Part shown: in pieces, positions 1-8,456 of the stretch
Layout: every line of letters begins with the position of its first letter
How positions within the stretch are numbered: position 1 is the stretch's first letter
Origin: Streptosporangiaceae bacterium
GTDB lineage: Bacteria > Actinomycetota > Actinomycetes > Streptosporangiales > Streptosporangiaceae
Assembly: GCA_030039095.1 (NCBI GenBank)
Contig: JASHQP010000039.1
Coordinates: 1-12,434, forward strand
DNA length: 12,434 nt
Reading direction: 5' to 3'
Notes under the pieces: generated by a model
The model's input: only the letters and a program-made list of their open reading frames with translations
Told to the model about the DNA's origin: nothing
The model's database searches: none
Program-made: the position numbers and the translations under genes

Positions 1-372
1 AGCGCGGCCACCCCTGCCGGCAGCACGTCCGAGCAGCCGCAGCCACCGCAGGGCGTGACCCCCATCGGGAGGCTGACGTCGCTCGCAGGAGGCAATGGCG
101 GCCGCGGCGGCGGCCGGGCCACGGTGGAGGGCCGGGTATACGCGGTGAAGATCCGCCCGGTGGAGCGCAACACCGTGCTGGCCGCCGAAATCGCGGATTC
201 CACTGGCCATCTCACCGTGCTGTTCTACGGCCGGGCACACATCCCGGGGATCGACTGCGGCGCCCGGATCCGGGTCCGCGGGCGGGTGGGCTTCCGCCAC
301 GGCGACGCCGTGATGATAAACCCGGCCTACGAGCTGCTCGCCCCCGACGACGGCCAGGCCAGGGACTCCTGA
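1..372 (+). CDS. OB-fold nucleic acid-binding protein, 5' partial
   Basis: The frame is open from the first base with no stop before the GTG at 55, so the 5' end lies outside the window or the start is GTG 55; 123 codons plus the stop are visible. After a Ser/Pro/Gln/Gly-rich stretch, the sequence VEGRVYAVKIRP, then a strand around DSTGHLTVLFYGR, then HIPGIDCGARIRVRGRVG and a final NPAYELL form a compact five-strand OB-fold of about 80 residues. I know this as the small actinobacterial OB-fold protein usually found near DUF3159 and Trk-type potassium uptake genes. Its biochemical role is not established; binding of single-stranded nucleic acid is inferred from the fold alone. It converges on the response regulator gene, with only 18 bases between the two stop codons. 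Confidence 0.8.
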   Translation, partial: SAATPAGSTSEQPQPPQGVTPIGRLTSLAGGNGGRGGGRATVEGRVYAVKIRPVERNTVLAAEIADSTGHLTVLFYGRAHIPGIDCGARIRVRGRVGFRHGDAVMINPAYELLAPDDGQARDS

Positions 373-373
373 G

Positions 374-405
374 CGGTTCCGGCCCGGCGTTCAGGGCCGG
401 AACCG
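374..405. terminator. Perfect 12-bp hairpin between convergent genes
   Basis: CGGTTCCGGCCC (374-385) and GGGCCGGAACCG (394-405) are exact reverse complements around an 8-base loop. It starts two bases after the OB-fold stop codon. On the minus strand the response regulator stop codon (391-393) lies in the loop and the codons for its last residues (RFRP) form one arm. No U-run follows on either strand, so this is a U-less hairpin probably serving as a bidirectional transcript end. The structure is seen; the terminator function is inferred. Confidence 0.7.
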
Positions 406-1065
406 GTATCCCATGCCGGGCTCGGTCAGCAGGTGCTGCGGTCGCGACGGGTCGGGCTCCAGCTTGCGGCGCAGCTGGGCCACGTAGACCCGCAGGTAGT
501 TGCCCTCGGTCTGGTACGCCGGCCCCCACACCTCCTGCAGCAACTGGCGCTGGGTGACCAGCCGGTCGCTGTTGCGGACCAGGACCTCGAGCAGCTGCCA
601 TTCGGTCGGGGTGAGCCGGACGTCGGCGCCGTCCCGGGTGACCCGCTTGTCCGCGAGGTCGACGGTGAAGTCCGGGGTGACGATCACGGGCTCGTCGGGC
701 GCGGGCGATGCGCGGCGCACGGCGGCTCGCAGCCGCGCCAGGAGCTCGTCCATGCCGAAAGGCTTGGTGACGTAGTCGTCCGCGCCCGCGTCCAGCGCCG
801 CGACCTTCTGACTCTCCTGACCCCACGCGGACAGCACGATGATCGGGGTGGACGTCCAGCCGCGAACCCCCCTGATGACGTCGGTCCCGTCCATGTCCGG
901 CAGCCCGAGGTCGAGGATCAGCACGTCGGGCCTTTCCCTGGCCATGGTGGCCAAGCCGGACGTCCCGTCCGCGGCGGTGGTCACCTCGTACTTGCGCGCG
1001 GTCAGGTTGATCCGCAGGGCCCGCAGGATCGGCGCCTCATCGTCGATGACCAGGACCCTGGTCAC
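391..1065 (-). CDS. kdpE: KdpE-like OmpR-family response regulator
   Basis: A 224-residue DNA-binding response regulator of standard length. The receiver domain spans about 1-118, with the acidic pair D8/D9, phospho-acceptor D52 in LILDLGLPDMDG, switch Ser79 and Lys101 in TKPFG. The OmpR/PhoB winged helix spans about 126-224, with LTPTEWQLLEVL and the terminal GMGYRFRP, which resembles KdpE closely. The start is GTG at 1065-1063, overlapping the kinase TGA as GTGA, so the pair is translationally coupled and co-transcribed with the kinase first. KdpE normally activates the potassium-transporting ATPase operon, but no kdpFABC gene is present here. The name rests on sequence resemblance; the regulon could instead be a Trk-type system or the gene pair itself. 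Confidence 0.85.
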   Translation of the reverse strand: MTRVLVIDDEAPILRALRINLTARKYEVTTAADGTSGLATMARERPDVLILDLGLPDMDGTDVIRGVRGWTSTPIIVLSAWGQESQKVAALDAGADDYVTKPFGMDELLARLRAAVRRASPAPDEPVIVTPDFTVDLADKRVTRDGADVRLTPTEWQLLEVLVRNSDRLVTQRQLLQEVWGPAYQTEGNYLRVYVAQLRRKLEPDPSRPQHLLTEPGMGYRFRP

Positions 1066-2993
1066 GAGTCGGCTGCCACGACCGCGCCGGCGTGGGCCGT
1101 CGGCAGCGTCACCCTGATCGTGAGGCCGCCGCCCGGTGTGTCCGCCGCCGCGACCGAGCCTCCCATGGTGTCGAGGAATCCCTTGACCACAGCGAGGCCG
1201 AGGCCGACGCCGTTGCCTGTGGTGCGGGCCTCCCGCCGGCCGGCGTCCAGCCGCTCGAACGGCTCGAACATCCGCTCCTTGAGCGCGTCCGGCACGCCGG
1301 GCCCGTGATCGATGATCTCCAGGATCACGTTCCCGTCTCTGGCCTGTTCGGCCTGCATCGCCGGCGGGTTACCCGGCGGGGAGTGGGCGAGCGCATTCGC
1401 GAACAGGTTGGCCAGGACCCGCTCCAGCAGGCCTGGGTCGGTGCGCACCAGCGGCAGCCGGTCCGGGACCCGCAGCCGGACGGTCCCGCCGGCGTCAAGG
1501 CCGCGCAGCGCGATCGGCGCGACCTCGTCGATGGAGGTGGGACGCAGGAACGGCTGCAGCGACCCAGTGGACAGCCTGCTCATGTCCAGCAGGTTGCCGA
1601 TCAGCGCGTCCAGCCGGTCGGCGCCCTGCTCGATGGTGGCGAGCAGCGCGGCCTCGTCATCCGGCGTCCACTCCACGTCCGTCTGGCGCAGCGTGCTGAC
1701 GCTGGCCTTGATCGACGCCAGCGGCGTGCGCAGGTCGTGGCTGACCGCGGCGAGCAGCGCCGTGCGCATCCGGTTGCCCTCAGCGAGCGCCTCCGCCTGC
1801 GCGGCCTGCGTCCGCAGCCGGTCCCGGTCGAGCGCCGCCGCGGCCTGTGCGGCGAAGCCATCCAGCAGCCGCACCGTTACCTGCGTGATCGGCGCGGTGA
1901 CGACGAGGGCCAGGCCGGGCCTGGGCTCGACCCTGACCGCCGTCGCTTCCGGCGGCGCGCTGCCGCTGACCGCGACCCGGATCCACTGGCCACGCACCTG
2001 CTCGAGCAACTCGGCCCGTCCGCCCCTGGTGCCGGTCAGGTGGCTGAGGATCTCGGCCGGGGTGTCGGCCCCGCCCAGCACCGTCTGCGCCAGCACGAGC
2101 AGCTCGGCGGCCTCGCCGGCGCTGCGCGCCGCCTGCTGCGCCCGGTGCGCAGCCAGGTGGACGACGCTGCTCACCGTGACCGCGACGGTGACGAACAGCA
2201 GCAGCGCCAGCAGGTTCTGCGGATCGGCGATCGAGAGCGTGTGCACGGGGCGGGTGAAATACCAGTTCAGCAGCAGGCTGGACGTGACGGCCGCGAGCAC
2301 GGCGGGCCAGAACCCGCCGACCACCGCGACCGCGACGACGGCCACCAGGTAGATCAGCAGGTCGTCGGCCAGGCTCAGCTTGTGCTGCACGGCGACGAGC
2401 GCGGCGGTGAGCAGCGGCAGCCCGGCCACCAGGATGACGCCGGCCAGCAGCCGTCTGCGGCCGATGCCGCTCGACAGTCCCGATACGCGACGTGCCCAGC
2501 GCAACGGCAGCACGTCCCGCCGCGGCAGCCCCGCCCTGGGGGGTTGGGGCGGGACTGCCGCAGCCTGCTCCGGCCTCCCGGCTGCAGGGTCGGCCGGTGG
2601 CCAGCGGTCTTCGGGCCTGTCCACAATCCATAGTGTGAACGACGAGGCGATTCTGCGCATCAGCACACCCGCACCGGCGCCTGCCAGGGTCCCGGCGGCG
2701 ATCACGATCGCGGCCCGCTCGGCCACCGGCCCGGTCAGGCGTAGCTGGGCATAAGGGGCGCGGGAGAAGCCGACAACGGTGAGCCAGCCGATCGGCCCGA
2801 GCAGCGGCGCGGCCGCGGGCTCGGCCAGGAAGCACCCGGCGGTGACGATGACCGTGGCCAGCGCCAGCACCCAGGTGGCGTCGACCCAGCCGTCGGTCCC
2901 GGCGGCCAGCGTGCCGACCAGGAACAGCGCGCCAAAGCAGGCCGGCAGCGCCAGCGGCGCCGCGACCCCTCGTCTTCCGCGGGTCACGCTCAT
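1062..2993 (-). CDS. kdpD: KdpD-like sensor histidine kinase with an unusual N-terminal membrane domain
   Basis: A 643-residue membrane sensor kinase, shorter than classical KdpD (roughly 850-900). Residues about 12-112 form four hydrophobic segments (12-32, 39-57, 61-77, 91-112) that I do not recognise. A charged, Pro-rich linker (about 125-175) follows. A second membrane block at about 182-280 matches DUF4118 of KdpD, including LLLNWYFTRPVHTLSIADPQNLLALLLF split over 241-267. A short GAF-like region (about 290-395) leads to HisKA with SHDLRTPL (phospho-acceptor His419). The HATPase has N533 in the N-box, DHGPGVPD (562-569), FEPF (576-579) and GNGVGLGL (593-600). The cytoplasmic KdpD domain with its P-loop and the Usp domain are absent. 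The start is ATG at 2993-2991, the first in the frame, with only a weak Shine-Dalgarno (GGA/GAG). The stop overlaps the regulator start. The stimulus is unknown; potassium or turgor is inferred only from the DUF4118 and kinase parts. Confidence 0.85.
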   Translation of the reverse strand: MSVTRGRRGVAAPLALPACFGALFLVGTLAAGTDGWVDATWVLALATVIVTAGCFLAEPAAAPLLGPIGWLTVVGFSRAPYAQLRLTGPVAERAAIVIAAGTLAGAGAGVLMRRIASSFTLWIVDRPEDRWPPADPAAGRPEQAAAVPPQPPRAGLPRRDVLPLRWARRVSGLSSGIGRRRLLAGVILVAGLPLLTAALVAVQHKLSLADDLLIYLVAVVAVAVVGGFWPAVLAAVTSSLLLNWYFTRPVHTLSIADPQNLLALLLFVTVAVTVSSVVHLAAHRAQQAARSAGEAAELLVLAQTVLGGADTPAEILSHLTGTRGGRAELLEQVRGQWIRVAVSGSAPPEATAVRVEPRPGLALVVTAPITQVTVRLLDGFAAQAAAALDRDRLRTQAAQAEALAEGNRMRTALLAAVSHDLRTPLASIKASVSTLRQTDVEWTPDDEAALLATIEQGADRLDALIGNLLDMSRLSTGSLQPFLRPTSIDEVAPIALRGLDAGGTVRLRVPDRLPLVRTDPGLLERVLANLFANALAHSPPGNPPAMQAEQARDGNVILEIIDHGPGVPDALKERMFEPFERLDAGRREARTTGNGVGLGLAVVKGFLDTMGGSVAAADTPGGGLTIRVTLPTAHAGAVVAADS

Positions 2994-3035
2994 CTCGAAT
3001 CCAGTCGACCGTGGACCCGGCAGCTCGCCAATGAT

Positions 3036-3085
3036 CTTGACGCGTTCTTAACGCCGCCGCCACGAGCCTTGACGTGCCCTTAGCG
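3036..3085. promoter_or_regulatory. Four CTTRRCG half-sites in two 11-bp-phased pairs, candidate response-regulator operator
   Basis: Read on the plus strand, heptamers begin at 3036 (CTTGACG), 3047 (CTTAACG), 3068 (CTTGACG) and 3079 (CTTAGCG). The spacings are 11, 21 and 11 bp, so all lie on one face of the helix. The two 18-base units match at 14 of 18 positions and start 32 bp apart. Tandem direct half-sites at 10-11 bp are the usual site architecture of OmpR/PhoB-family regulators. The site lies 43-92 bp upstream of the kinase start, so autoregulation by the adjacent KdpE-like protein is a natural inference. It could also act on the divergent P450-like gene. Confidence 0.6.
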
Positions 3086-3105
3086 GCCGGCGCGGCTGCG
3101 CGGTC

Positions 3106-3129
3106 ACGTTTCGGCGCCGGACGAAACGT
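3106..3129. promoter_or_regulatory. 8-bp perfect dyad, candidate operator of the P450-like gene
   Basis: ACGTTTCG (3106-3113) and CGAAACGT (3122-3129) are exact reverse complements separated by 8 bases, centred at about 3117.5. The centre falls where the -35 region of the P450-like gene promoter should lie, and no recognisable -35 hexamer is present there. This layout suits a dimeric repressor or activator site. Which protein binds is not shown by the sequence. Confidence 0.4.
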
Positions 3130-3137
3130 TTGCCTCC

Positions 3138-3143
3138 TAGGCT
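3138..3143 (+). promoter_or_regulatory. -10 box (TAGGCT) for leaderless transcription of the P450-like gene
   Basis: TAGGCT fits the actinobacterial TANNNT -10 consensus. It is followed by six bases (CCGTGC) and then the ATG at 3150, so transcription would begin at the A of the start codon. No Shine-Dalgarno lies upstream of the ATG, in agreement with a leaderless mRNA, which is common in actinomycetes. No convincing -35 hexamer lies 16-19 bp upstream. Confidence 0.5.
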
Positions 3144-3149
3144 CCGTGC

Positions 3150-4055
3150 ATGGACACCAGAACCGGGCCGCGCCCCGCGCTGCCGCGCGCCGTTGACGAA
3201 CCGGCCATGGTCCGGGCGATTCTCCACGACCCCGGCCACACGGTGCCCGACCCGGGCACCGGTGCGCCGCCGGCCACGATGGCGTGGCTGCGGCAGAACG
3301 TGGCCCGGATGAGCAGCGGCGGGGACCACGAGCGCCGCCGGGACCTGGCCATCGGCCTGCTGCTGCCGCTGGATCTTGGCCTGCTCCGCGCCGGGGCCAG
3401 CAGGATAACGTCCACGATCATTGCCGCATCCGACCGCCGCCCGTTCGACGCGATGGCGCTGGTGGCCAGGCGGGTGCCCGGCCTGGTGCTGGCCCGGGCG
3501 CTCGGAGCCGCGGATCCGGACCTGGCCGTCGCGCAGCTCCCCGCGGTTGCCGCCGCGTACCTGCCGGGCAGCACCGGGAGCCCCGGCAGCGCCGACGCCA
3601 ACGACTGCGTGGCCCGGCTGACCCGCCTGCTGCCCGCCGGGCCCGGCGAGCACGTGGCCGCCAGGATCGGCCTGCTGATCCAGGCCTATGCCGCGACCGC
3701 CGGGCTCATCGGCAACGCGGTCGCGGCGGGGATCCGGGAGGACCACCGCGTGCCAGCGGCCCGGCTAGTGGCGCGCGTGCTGCGTGCCGAGCCCCCCGTG
3801 CGGTTCACCCAGCGCGTCGCCCCTTCCGGCGAGACGGTCGTTCTCGACCTCAGCGTGGCGGGCGACGACCCGGCCGGGCACCTGGCATTCGGCTACGGGG
3901 AGCACGCCTGCCCCGGTTCCGCCCACGCGATCGCGCTTGCCGAGGGAACGGCCGAGCCGCTGCTCGCCCGCTGCCGCTGGACCGGCGCTGAGATCAGCTA
4001 TCCCGAGCCCCCCGCGCTGCACGCGCCCGAGCGCCTGGAGCTGACCGGCCGCTGA
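3150..4055 (+). CDS. Shortened, divergent cytochrome P450-like protein
   Basis: A 301-residue protein, about 100 residues shorter than a normal bacterial P450. A P450 relationship is shown by a B-helix-like VRAILHDPGH (21-30), a C-helix HxxxR at H60-R64 in DHERRR, an I-helix-like stretch at 173-190 ending GLIGNA, a K-helix-like VARVLRAEPPV (207-217) and the heme-thiolate loop FGYGEHACPG (247-256) with Cys254 as the expected axial ligand. It departs from active enzymes in four ways. The I-helix acid-alcohol pair is replaced (AYAATA where AGHETT is typical). The ExxR glutamate is Arg209 (RVLR). The meander between the last beta strand and the heme loop is deleted, about 16-18 residues. The N-terminal beta region is missing. 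Heme binding is plausible, but classical monooxygenation looks unlikely. It has no redox partner gene beside it. The ATG start is supported by the leaderless -10 box. Confidence 0.72.
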   Translation: MDTRTGPRPALPRAVDEPAMVRAILHDPGHTVPDPGTGAPPATMAWLRQNVARMSSGGDHERRRDLAIGLLLPLDLGLLRAGASRITSTIIAASDRRPFDAMALVARRVPGLVLARALGAADPDLAVAQLPAVAAAYLPGSTGSPGSADANDCVARLTRLLPAGPGEHVAARIGLLIQAYAATAGLIGNAVAAGIREDHRVPAARLVARVLRAEPPVRFTQRVAPSGETVVLDLSVAGDDPAGHLAFGYGEHACPGSAHAIALAEGTAEPLLARCRWTGAEISYPEPPALHAPERLELTGR

Positions 4056-4090
4056 CGCTGGCGGCGGCCGCCTGCCGTATGGTGATCTGC

Positions 4091-4122
4091 GGCCGGGCGG
4101 CCGATACCTGGCCGCCCCGGCT
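4091..4122. terminator. GC-rich hairpin between convergent P450-like gene and cimA
   Basis: GGCCGGGCGGCC (4091-4102) pairs with GGCCGCCCCGGC (from 4110) around the 7-base loop GATACCT, with a single bulged base in the stem. It is the strongest structure in the 99-base gap between the two convergent stop codons and lacks a U-run. A bidirectional transcript end is inferred. Confidence 0.5.
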
Positions 4123-4154
4123 GATCATTGCCCGCCGCGTCCATAGCTGGGCAT

Positions 4155-5804
4155 TTACCCGGTCACCGGCTGGCGGACACCGTGCATGTCCTCCTCGGAC
4201 AGCCCAGGGGGCTCAGCGCCGGCGCGCAGCAGGCCGTAGGCGACGCCGTCGGCGAGGGCCTCCCACGAGGCGGTGACGATGTCGTCGGACACCCCGACCG
4301 TCGTCCACTCCCCCACGCTGTCGCCCGAGGTGAGCATCACCCGGGTGACGGCGCTGGTCGCGGCCCTGCCGTCCAGGATCCGCACCTTGTAGTCGATCAG
4401 GTGGATGCCCGACAGCGCCGGGTAGAAGCCGCTGAGCGCGCGGCGCAGCGCCTGGTCGAGCGCGTGCACCGGGCCGACACCCTCGCCTACGGCGACCACG
4501 CGCTCGTCCCCGAGCCGCAGCCGCACGATCGCCTCGCTGCGGTCCTCGGCCGCCGAGCGCTCGATCATCACCCGGTAACTGTCCAGCGCGAACCAGGCGG
4601 GCAGCGCCCCGACGATCTTGCGAACGAGCAGCTCGAACGAGGCGTCGGCGGCCTCGTACGCGTAGCCGCGGTGCTCGGCGGCCTTGACCTGGTCGAGCAC
4701 CTCGGTGGCCTGCTCCGGCGACAGCTCCAGGCCGAGCTCGGTGGCCTTGGCCAGCACGTTGCTGCGCCCGGCCAGCTCGCTGACGAGCACCCGCTGCTGG
4801 TTGCCGACCGCGCCGGGATCGACGTGCGCGTACGCGTCGGGCCGCCGCGCGATCGCCGACGCGTGCAGGCCGGCCTTGGTCGTGAACGCCGACGAGCCGA
4901 CGTACGGCTGGCGCGAGGCCAGCGGCAGGTTGGCGAACTCGGCGATGGTCCGTGCCGTCGACGCCAGCTCGGCCAGGCGGCCCGGCGGCAGCAGCTCGTG
5001 CCCCCGCTTCAGCTCCAGGCCTGCGATGACCGAGAACAGGTCGGCGTTGCCGCAGCGCTCGCCGTAGCCGTTCGCGGCGCCCTGAACGTGCAGCGCCCCG
5101 CCGGACACGGCGACCACGGAGTTCGCCACCGCGCACGCCGAGTCGTTGTGGAAGTGCACGCCCACGCGGACGCCGGCCCCGACCTTCGCCGCGATCTCGG
5201 CGACCACGCGCGCCGCGTCGTCGGGCAGCGTGCCGCCGTTGGTGTCGCACAGCGCGAGCGTGTCGGCGCCCGCCGACATCGCCGCGTCGAGCACGGCGAG
5301 CGCGTAGCCCCGGTCCGCACGGTAGCCGTCGAAGAAGTGCTCGGCGTCGAACACGACCCTCCGCCCGGCGGCCGCCATGAACGCCACCGAGTCGGCCACC
5401 ATGGCCAGGTTCTCCTCCCTGGTCGTGCGCAGCGCCTCGTCGACGTGCAGCGTCCACGCCTTGCCGACCAGCGTCACGATCGGCGTCTGCGCGGCCAGCA
5501 GGGCGGCCAGGTTCGGGTCGTCGTCCACGCCGCGGCGCGGCAGCCGGCAGGCGCCGAACGCGGCAAGCCGAGCGTGCTTCAGGTTCAGCTCGCCCACGCG
5601 GGCGAAGAACTCGGCGTCCTTCGGGTTGGACCCCGGCCACCCGCCCTCGATGACGTCGACGCCGAGCCCGTCCAGCGCAGCCGCGACCCGCAGCTTGTCG
5701 GCCACGGTGAGGTCGAGGCCGACCTGCTGCGAGCCGTCCCGCAGCGTGGTGTCGTAGATCTCTACCTTGGGCTGCTGCGCCTCGCCCGGCCCGCCCCCGC
5801 TCAC
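4155..5804 (-). CDS. cimA: (R)-citramalate synthase
   Basis: Condenses pyruvate with acetyl-CoA to citramalate, the first step of the threonine-independent route to 2-ketobutyrate and isoleucine. At 549 residues it has family length. The DRE-TIM barrel spans about 14-285 and opens with [12 protein letters not shown] (R22 and D23 for catalysis and metal). Other landmarks are [16 protein letters not shown] (52-67), typical of the CimA branch rather than Leu[10 protein letters not shown] with E155, and metal ligands H217/H219 in VHFHND. A LeuA-type C-terminal dimerisation and allosteric domain follows (about 400-525), which in this family mediates end-product feedback, isoleucine for CimA. The position after DGSQQ is Val where many homologues have Glu. 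The start is GTG at 5804-5802, overlapping the leuB TGA by four bases (GTGA). It is the last gene of the ilvB operon. An isopropylmalate synthase is the main alternative and is less likely. Confidence 0.9.
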   Translation of the reverse strand: MSGGGPGEAQQPKVEIYDTTLRDGSQQVGLDLTVADKLRVAAALDGLGVDVIEGGWPGSNPKDAEFFARVGELNLKHARLAAFGACRLPRRGVDDDPNLAALLAAQTPIVTLVGKAWTLHVDEALRTTREENLAMVADSVAFMAAAGRRVVFDAEHFFDGYRADRGYALAVLDAAMSAGADTLALCDTNGGTLPDDAARVVAEIAAKVGAGVRVGVHFHNDSACAVANSVVAVSGGALHVQGAANGYGERCGNADLFSVIAGLELKRGHELLPPGRLAELASTARTIAEFANLPLASRQPYVGSSAFTTKAGLHASAIARRPDAYAHVDPGAVGNQQRVLVSELAGRSNVLAKATELGLELSPEQATEVLDQVKAAEHRGYAYEAADASFELLVRKIVGALPAWFALDSYRVMIERSAAEDRSEAIVRLRLGDERVVAVGEGVGPVHALDQALRRALSGFYPALSGIHLIDYKVRILDGRAATSAVTRVMLTSGDSVGEWTTVGVSDDIVTASWEALADGVAYGLLRAGAEPPGLSEEDMHGVRQPVTG

Positions 5805-6882
5805 CGGGCACCCGCCTTCGCGTCGAGGGCCTCACGCAGCGCGTCTTCCCAGCCGGACGTCGTCGCCGGTGCGCCGGCGCCCAGCACGGCCGACACCGCG
5901 GCGTCCAGGTCGGAGGCCGCCTCGGTCTCGCCGAGGTGGTCCAGCATCAGCGCGGCCGACAGCACCGCACCCGCCGGGTTCGCGCGCCCGGTGCCCGCGA
6001 TGTCCGGTGCCGAGCCGTGCACCGGCTCGAAGACCGACGGGCCGGTGCGGTCGGGGTTGAGGTTGCCGCTCGGCGCCACCCCGAGGCCCCCGGTCAGCGC
6101 GGCACCCAGGTCGGACAGGATGTCGCCGAACAGGTTGTCGGTGACGATCACGTCGAACCGCCCGGGGTCGTCGACCAGGTACAGGCAGGCGGCGTCCACG
6201 TGCGCGTACTCCAGCGGCAGCCCGGCCTCGGCGGCCACCTCGCCGGCCACCCGGCGCCACAGGTCACCGGCGTGAGAGAGCACGTTGGTCTTGTGCACAA
6301 GCGTCAGCCGCCCGCGGCGGCGCGCGGCCAGGTCGGCCGCGTATCGTACGCACCGCTCGACCCCGGCCCTGGTGTTCAGCGACTCCTCGGTCGCGCTCTC
6401 GAACGCGGTGCCGCGGTGCACGGTTCCGCCGGCGCCCGCGTACAGGCCCTCGGTGTTCTCCCGCACGATCACGAAGTCGAGGTCCGCAGGCCGGAGCCGG
6501 CTCACGGCCCCGGGCACGCCGGGCCTCAGCTTGGACGGCCGCAGGTTCACGTACAGGTCGAGCTCGGCCCGCAGCCGCAGCAGCAGCCCGCGCTCGAGCA
6601 CCCCGGGCGGAACCTCCGGGCTGCCGACGGCGCCGAGCAGGATCGCGTCGGCCTTGCGCAGCTCGTCGAGCACCGTGTCCGGCAGCACCTCGCCGGTGGC
6701 CAGGAAGTGCTTGGCGCCGAGCGGGTAGCCGCGCCACTCGACGACGAACCCGTGGGTGACCGCGACCGCGTCCACGCAGTCTCTGGCCACCTCCGTGACC
6801 TCGGGGCCCACCCCGTCGCCGGGCAGGTGCGCGATCGCGTAAGCCCGCGCGACTCGCGACCCCGGTACAGGGTCGGGCGTCG

Positions 6883-6886
<4 letters not shown>
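5801..6886 (-). CDS. leuB: 3-isopropylmalate dehydrogenase
   Basis: NAD-dependent oxidative decarboxylation of 3-isopropylmalate in leucine synthesis and, by the same chemistry, of beta-methylmalate to 2-ketobutyrate in the citramalate route. It has 361 residues, normal length. Visible landmarks are [10 protein letters not shown] (21-30), the substrate arginines R104 and R106 in [12 protein letters not shown]116 in NLRP and R142 in [11 protein letters not shown], catalytic K199 (VHKTNVL), the metal-binding aspartates D231, D250 and D255 ([13 protein letters not shown]), and the NAD loop [12 protein letters not shown] (287-298). The start is ATG at 6886-6884, preceded closely by GGGAGG and overlapping the ilvC stop as ATGA. 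The stop overlaps the cimA GTG. Its place between ilvC and cimA fits a dual role in leucine and citramalate-derived isoleucine. Confidence 0.95.
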
Positions 6887-7896
<1,010 letters not shown>

Positions 7897-7934
7897 GGGA
7901 ATATCTGTCCTCTCAGCGGTTTTCGGTCGGCTTG

Positions 7935-8456
7935 TCAGACGGCCTCGGCGAGCGGGGCCTCGTCGTCGGTGATCGTGGTGCTGCCACGCGACATCGCGAT
8001 CCGCCCGGTGCGCACGAGCTCGCACGTTCCGTAGCGCTCGAGGTTCTCGAGCAGGGAGTCGAGCTTGCCCGGGCTGCTCGTCGCCTCGAGGACCACGGTC
8101 TCCGGGCTCATGTCCACGACCTTGGTGTGGAACACGGTCGCCACCTCGAGCAGCTCGCCGCGCAGCGCCGGGTCGATCCTGACCTTGATCAGCGCGAGCT
8201 CGCGCTCGACGGCGGCGTGGTCGTCGAGCTCGACCACCTTCAGCACCCGGACCAGCTTGTCCAGCTGCTTGGCCACCTGCTCCACCGGCGTGGACGCGCC
8301 GTCGACGACGATCGTCATGCGGCTGACCTTGGGGTCCTCGGTCGGGCCGACGGCCAGCGACGAGATGTTGAACGCGCGCCTCGAGAACAGCCCGGCGACG
8401 TGCGCGAGCACGCCGGGCTTGTTCTCGACCAGGACCGAGAGCGTGTGGGTACTCAC
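7935..8456 (-). CDS. ilvN: Acetolactate synthase small (regulatory) subunit
   Basis: Regulatory subunit that activates IlvB and gives feedback inhibition, classically by valine. It has 173 residues. An N-terminal ACT domain (about 4-76) contains the effector-site stretch [20 protein letters not shown] (11-30), followed by VGPTED. A second domain (about 85-160) has the usual ALKVRIDP-like strand (ALIKVRIDP) and [19 protein letters not shown] (115-133). The start is GTG at 8456-8454, overlapping the ilvB TGA (GTGA), with GGAGG 11 bases upstream inside ilvB. The frame runs open far upstream through ilvB, but the real start is fixed by homology at [15 protein letters not shown]. Confidence 0.94.
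   Translation of the reverse strand: MSTHTLSVLVENKPGVLAHVAGLFSRRAFNISSLAVGPTEDPKVSRMTIVVDGASTPVEQVAKQLDKLVRVLKVVELDDHAAVERELALIKVRIDPALRGELLEVATVFHTKVVDMSPETVVLEATSSPGKLDSLLENLERYGTCELVRTGRIAMSRGSTTITDDEAPLAEAV

Noticed and set aside
1092..2633. A 513-codon plus-strand open frame opposite the sensor kinase
   Set aside because: Its product is Arg/Gln/Asp-rich with no recognisable domain, and the minus strand encodes an intact kinase. Long antisense frames are expected at this GC content.
3037..3074. TTGACG at 3037 and 3069 as -35 boxes for the P450-like gene
   Set aside because: No TANNNT lies 16-19 bp downstream of either. The repeats are better explained as phased regulator half-sites.
4128..6275. 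A 715-codon plus-strand open frame across cimA and leuB
   Set aside because: Low-complexity Arg/Val/Gly/Asp-rich product that spans two clearly real genes on the other strand.
7897..8025. A 43-residue N-terminal extension of IlvC
   Set aside because: It covers the intergenic gap and the end of ilvN. The family N-terminus and a Shine-Dalgarno support the ATG at 7896.
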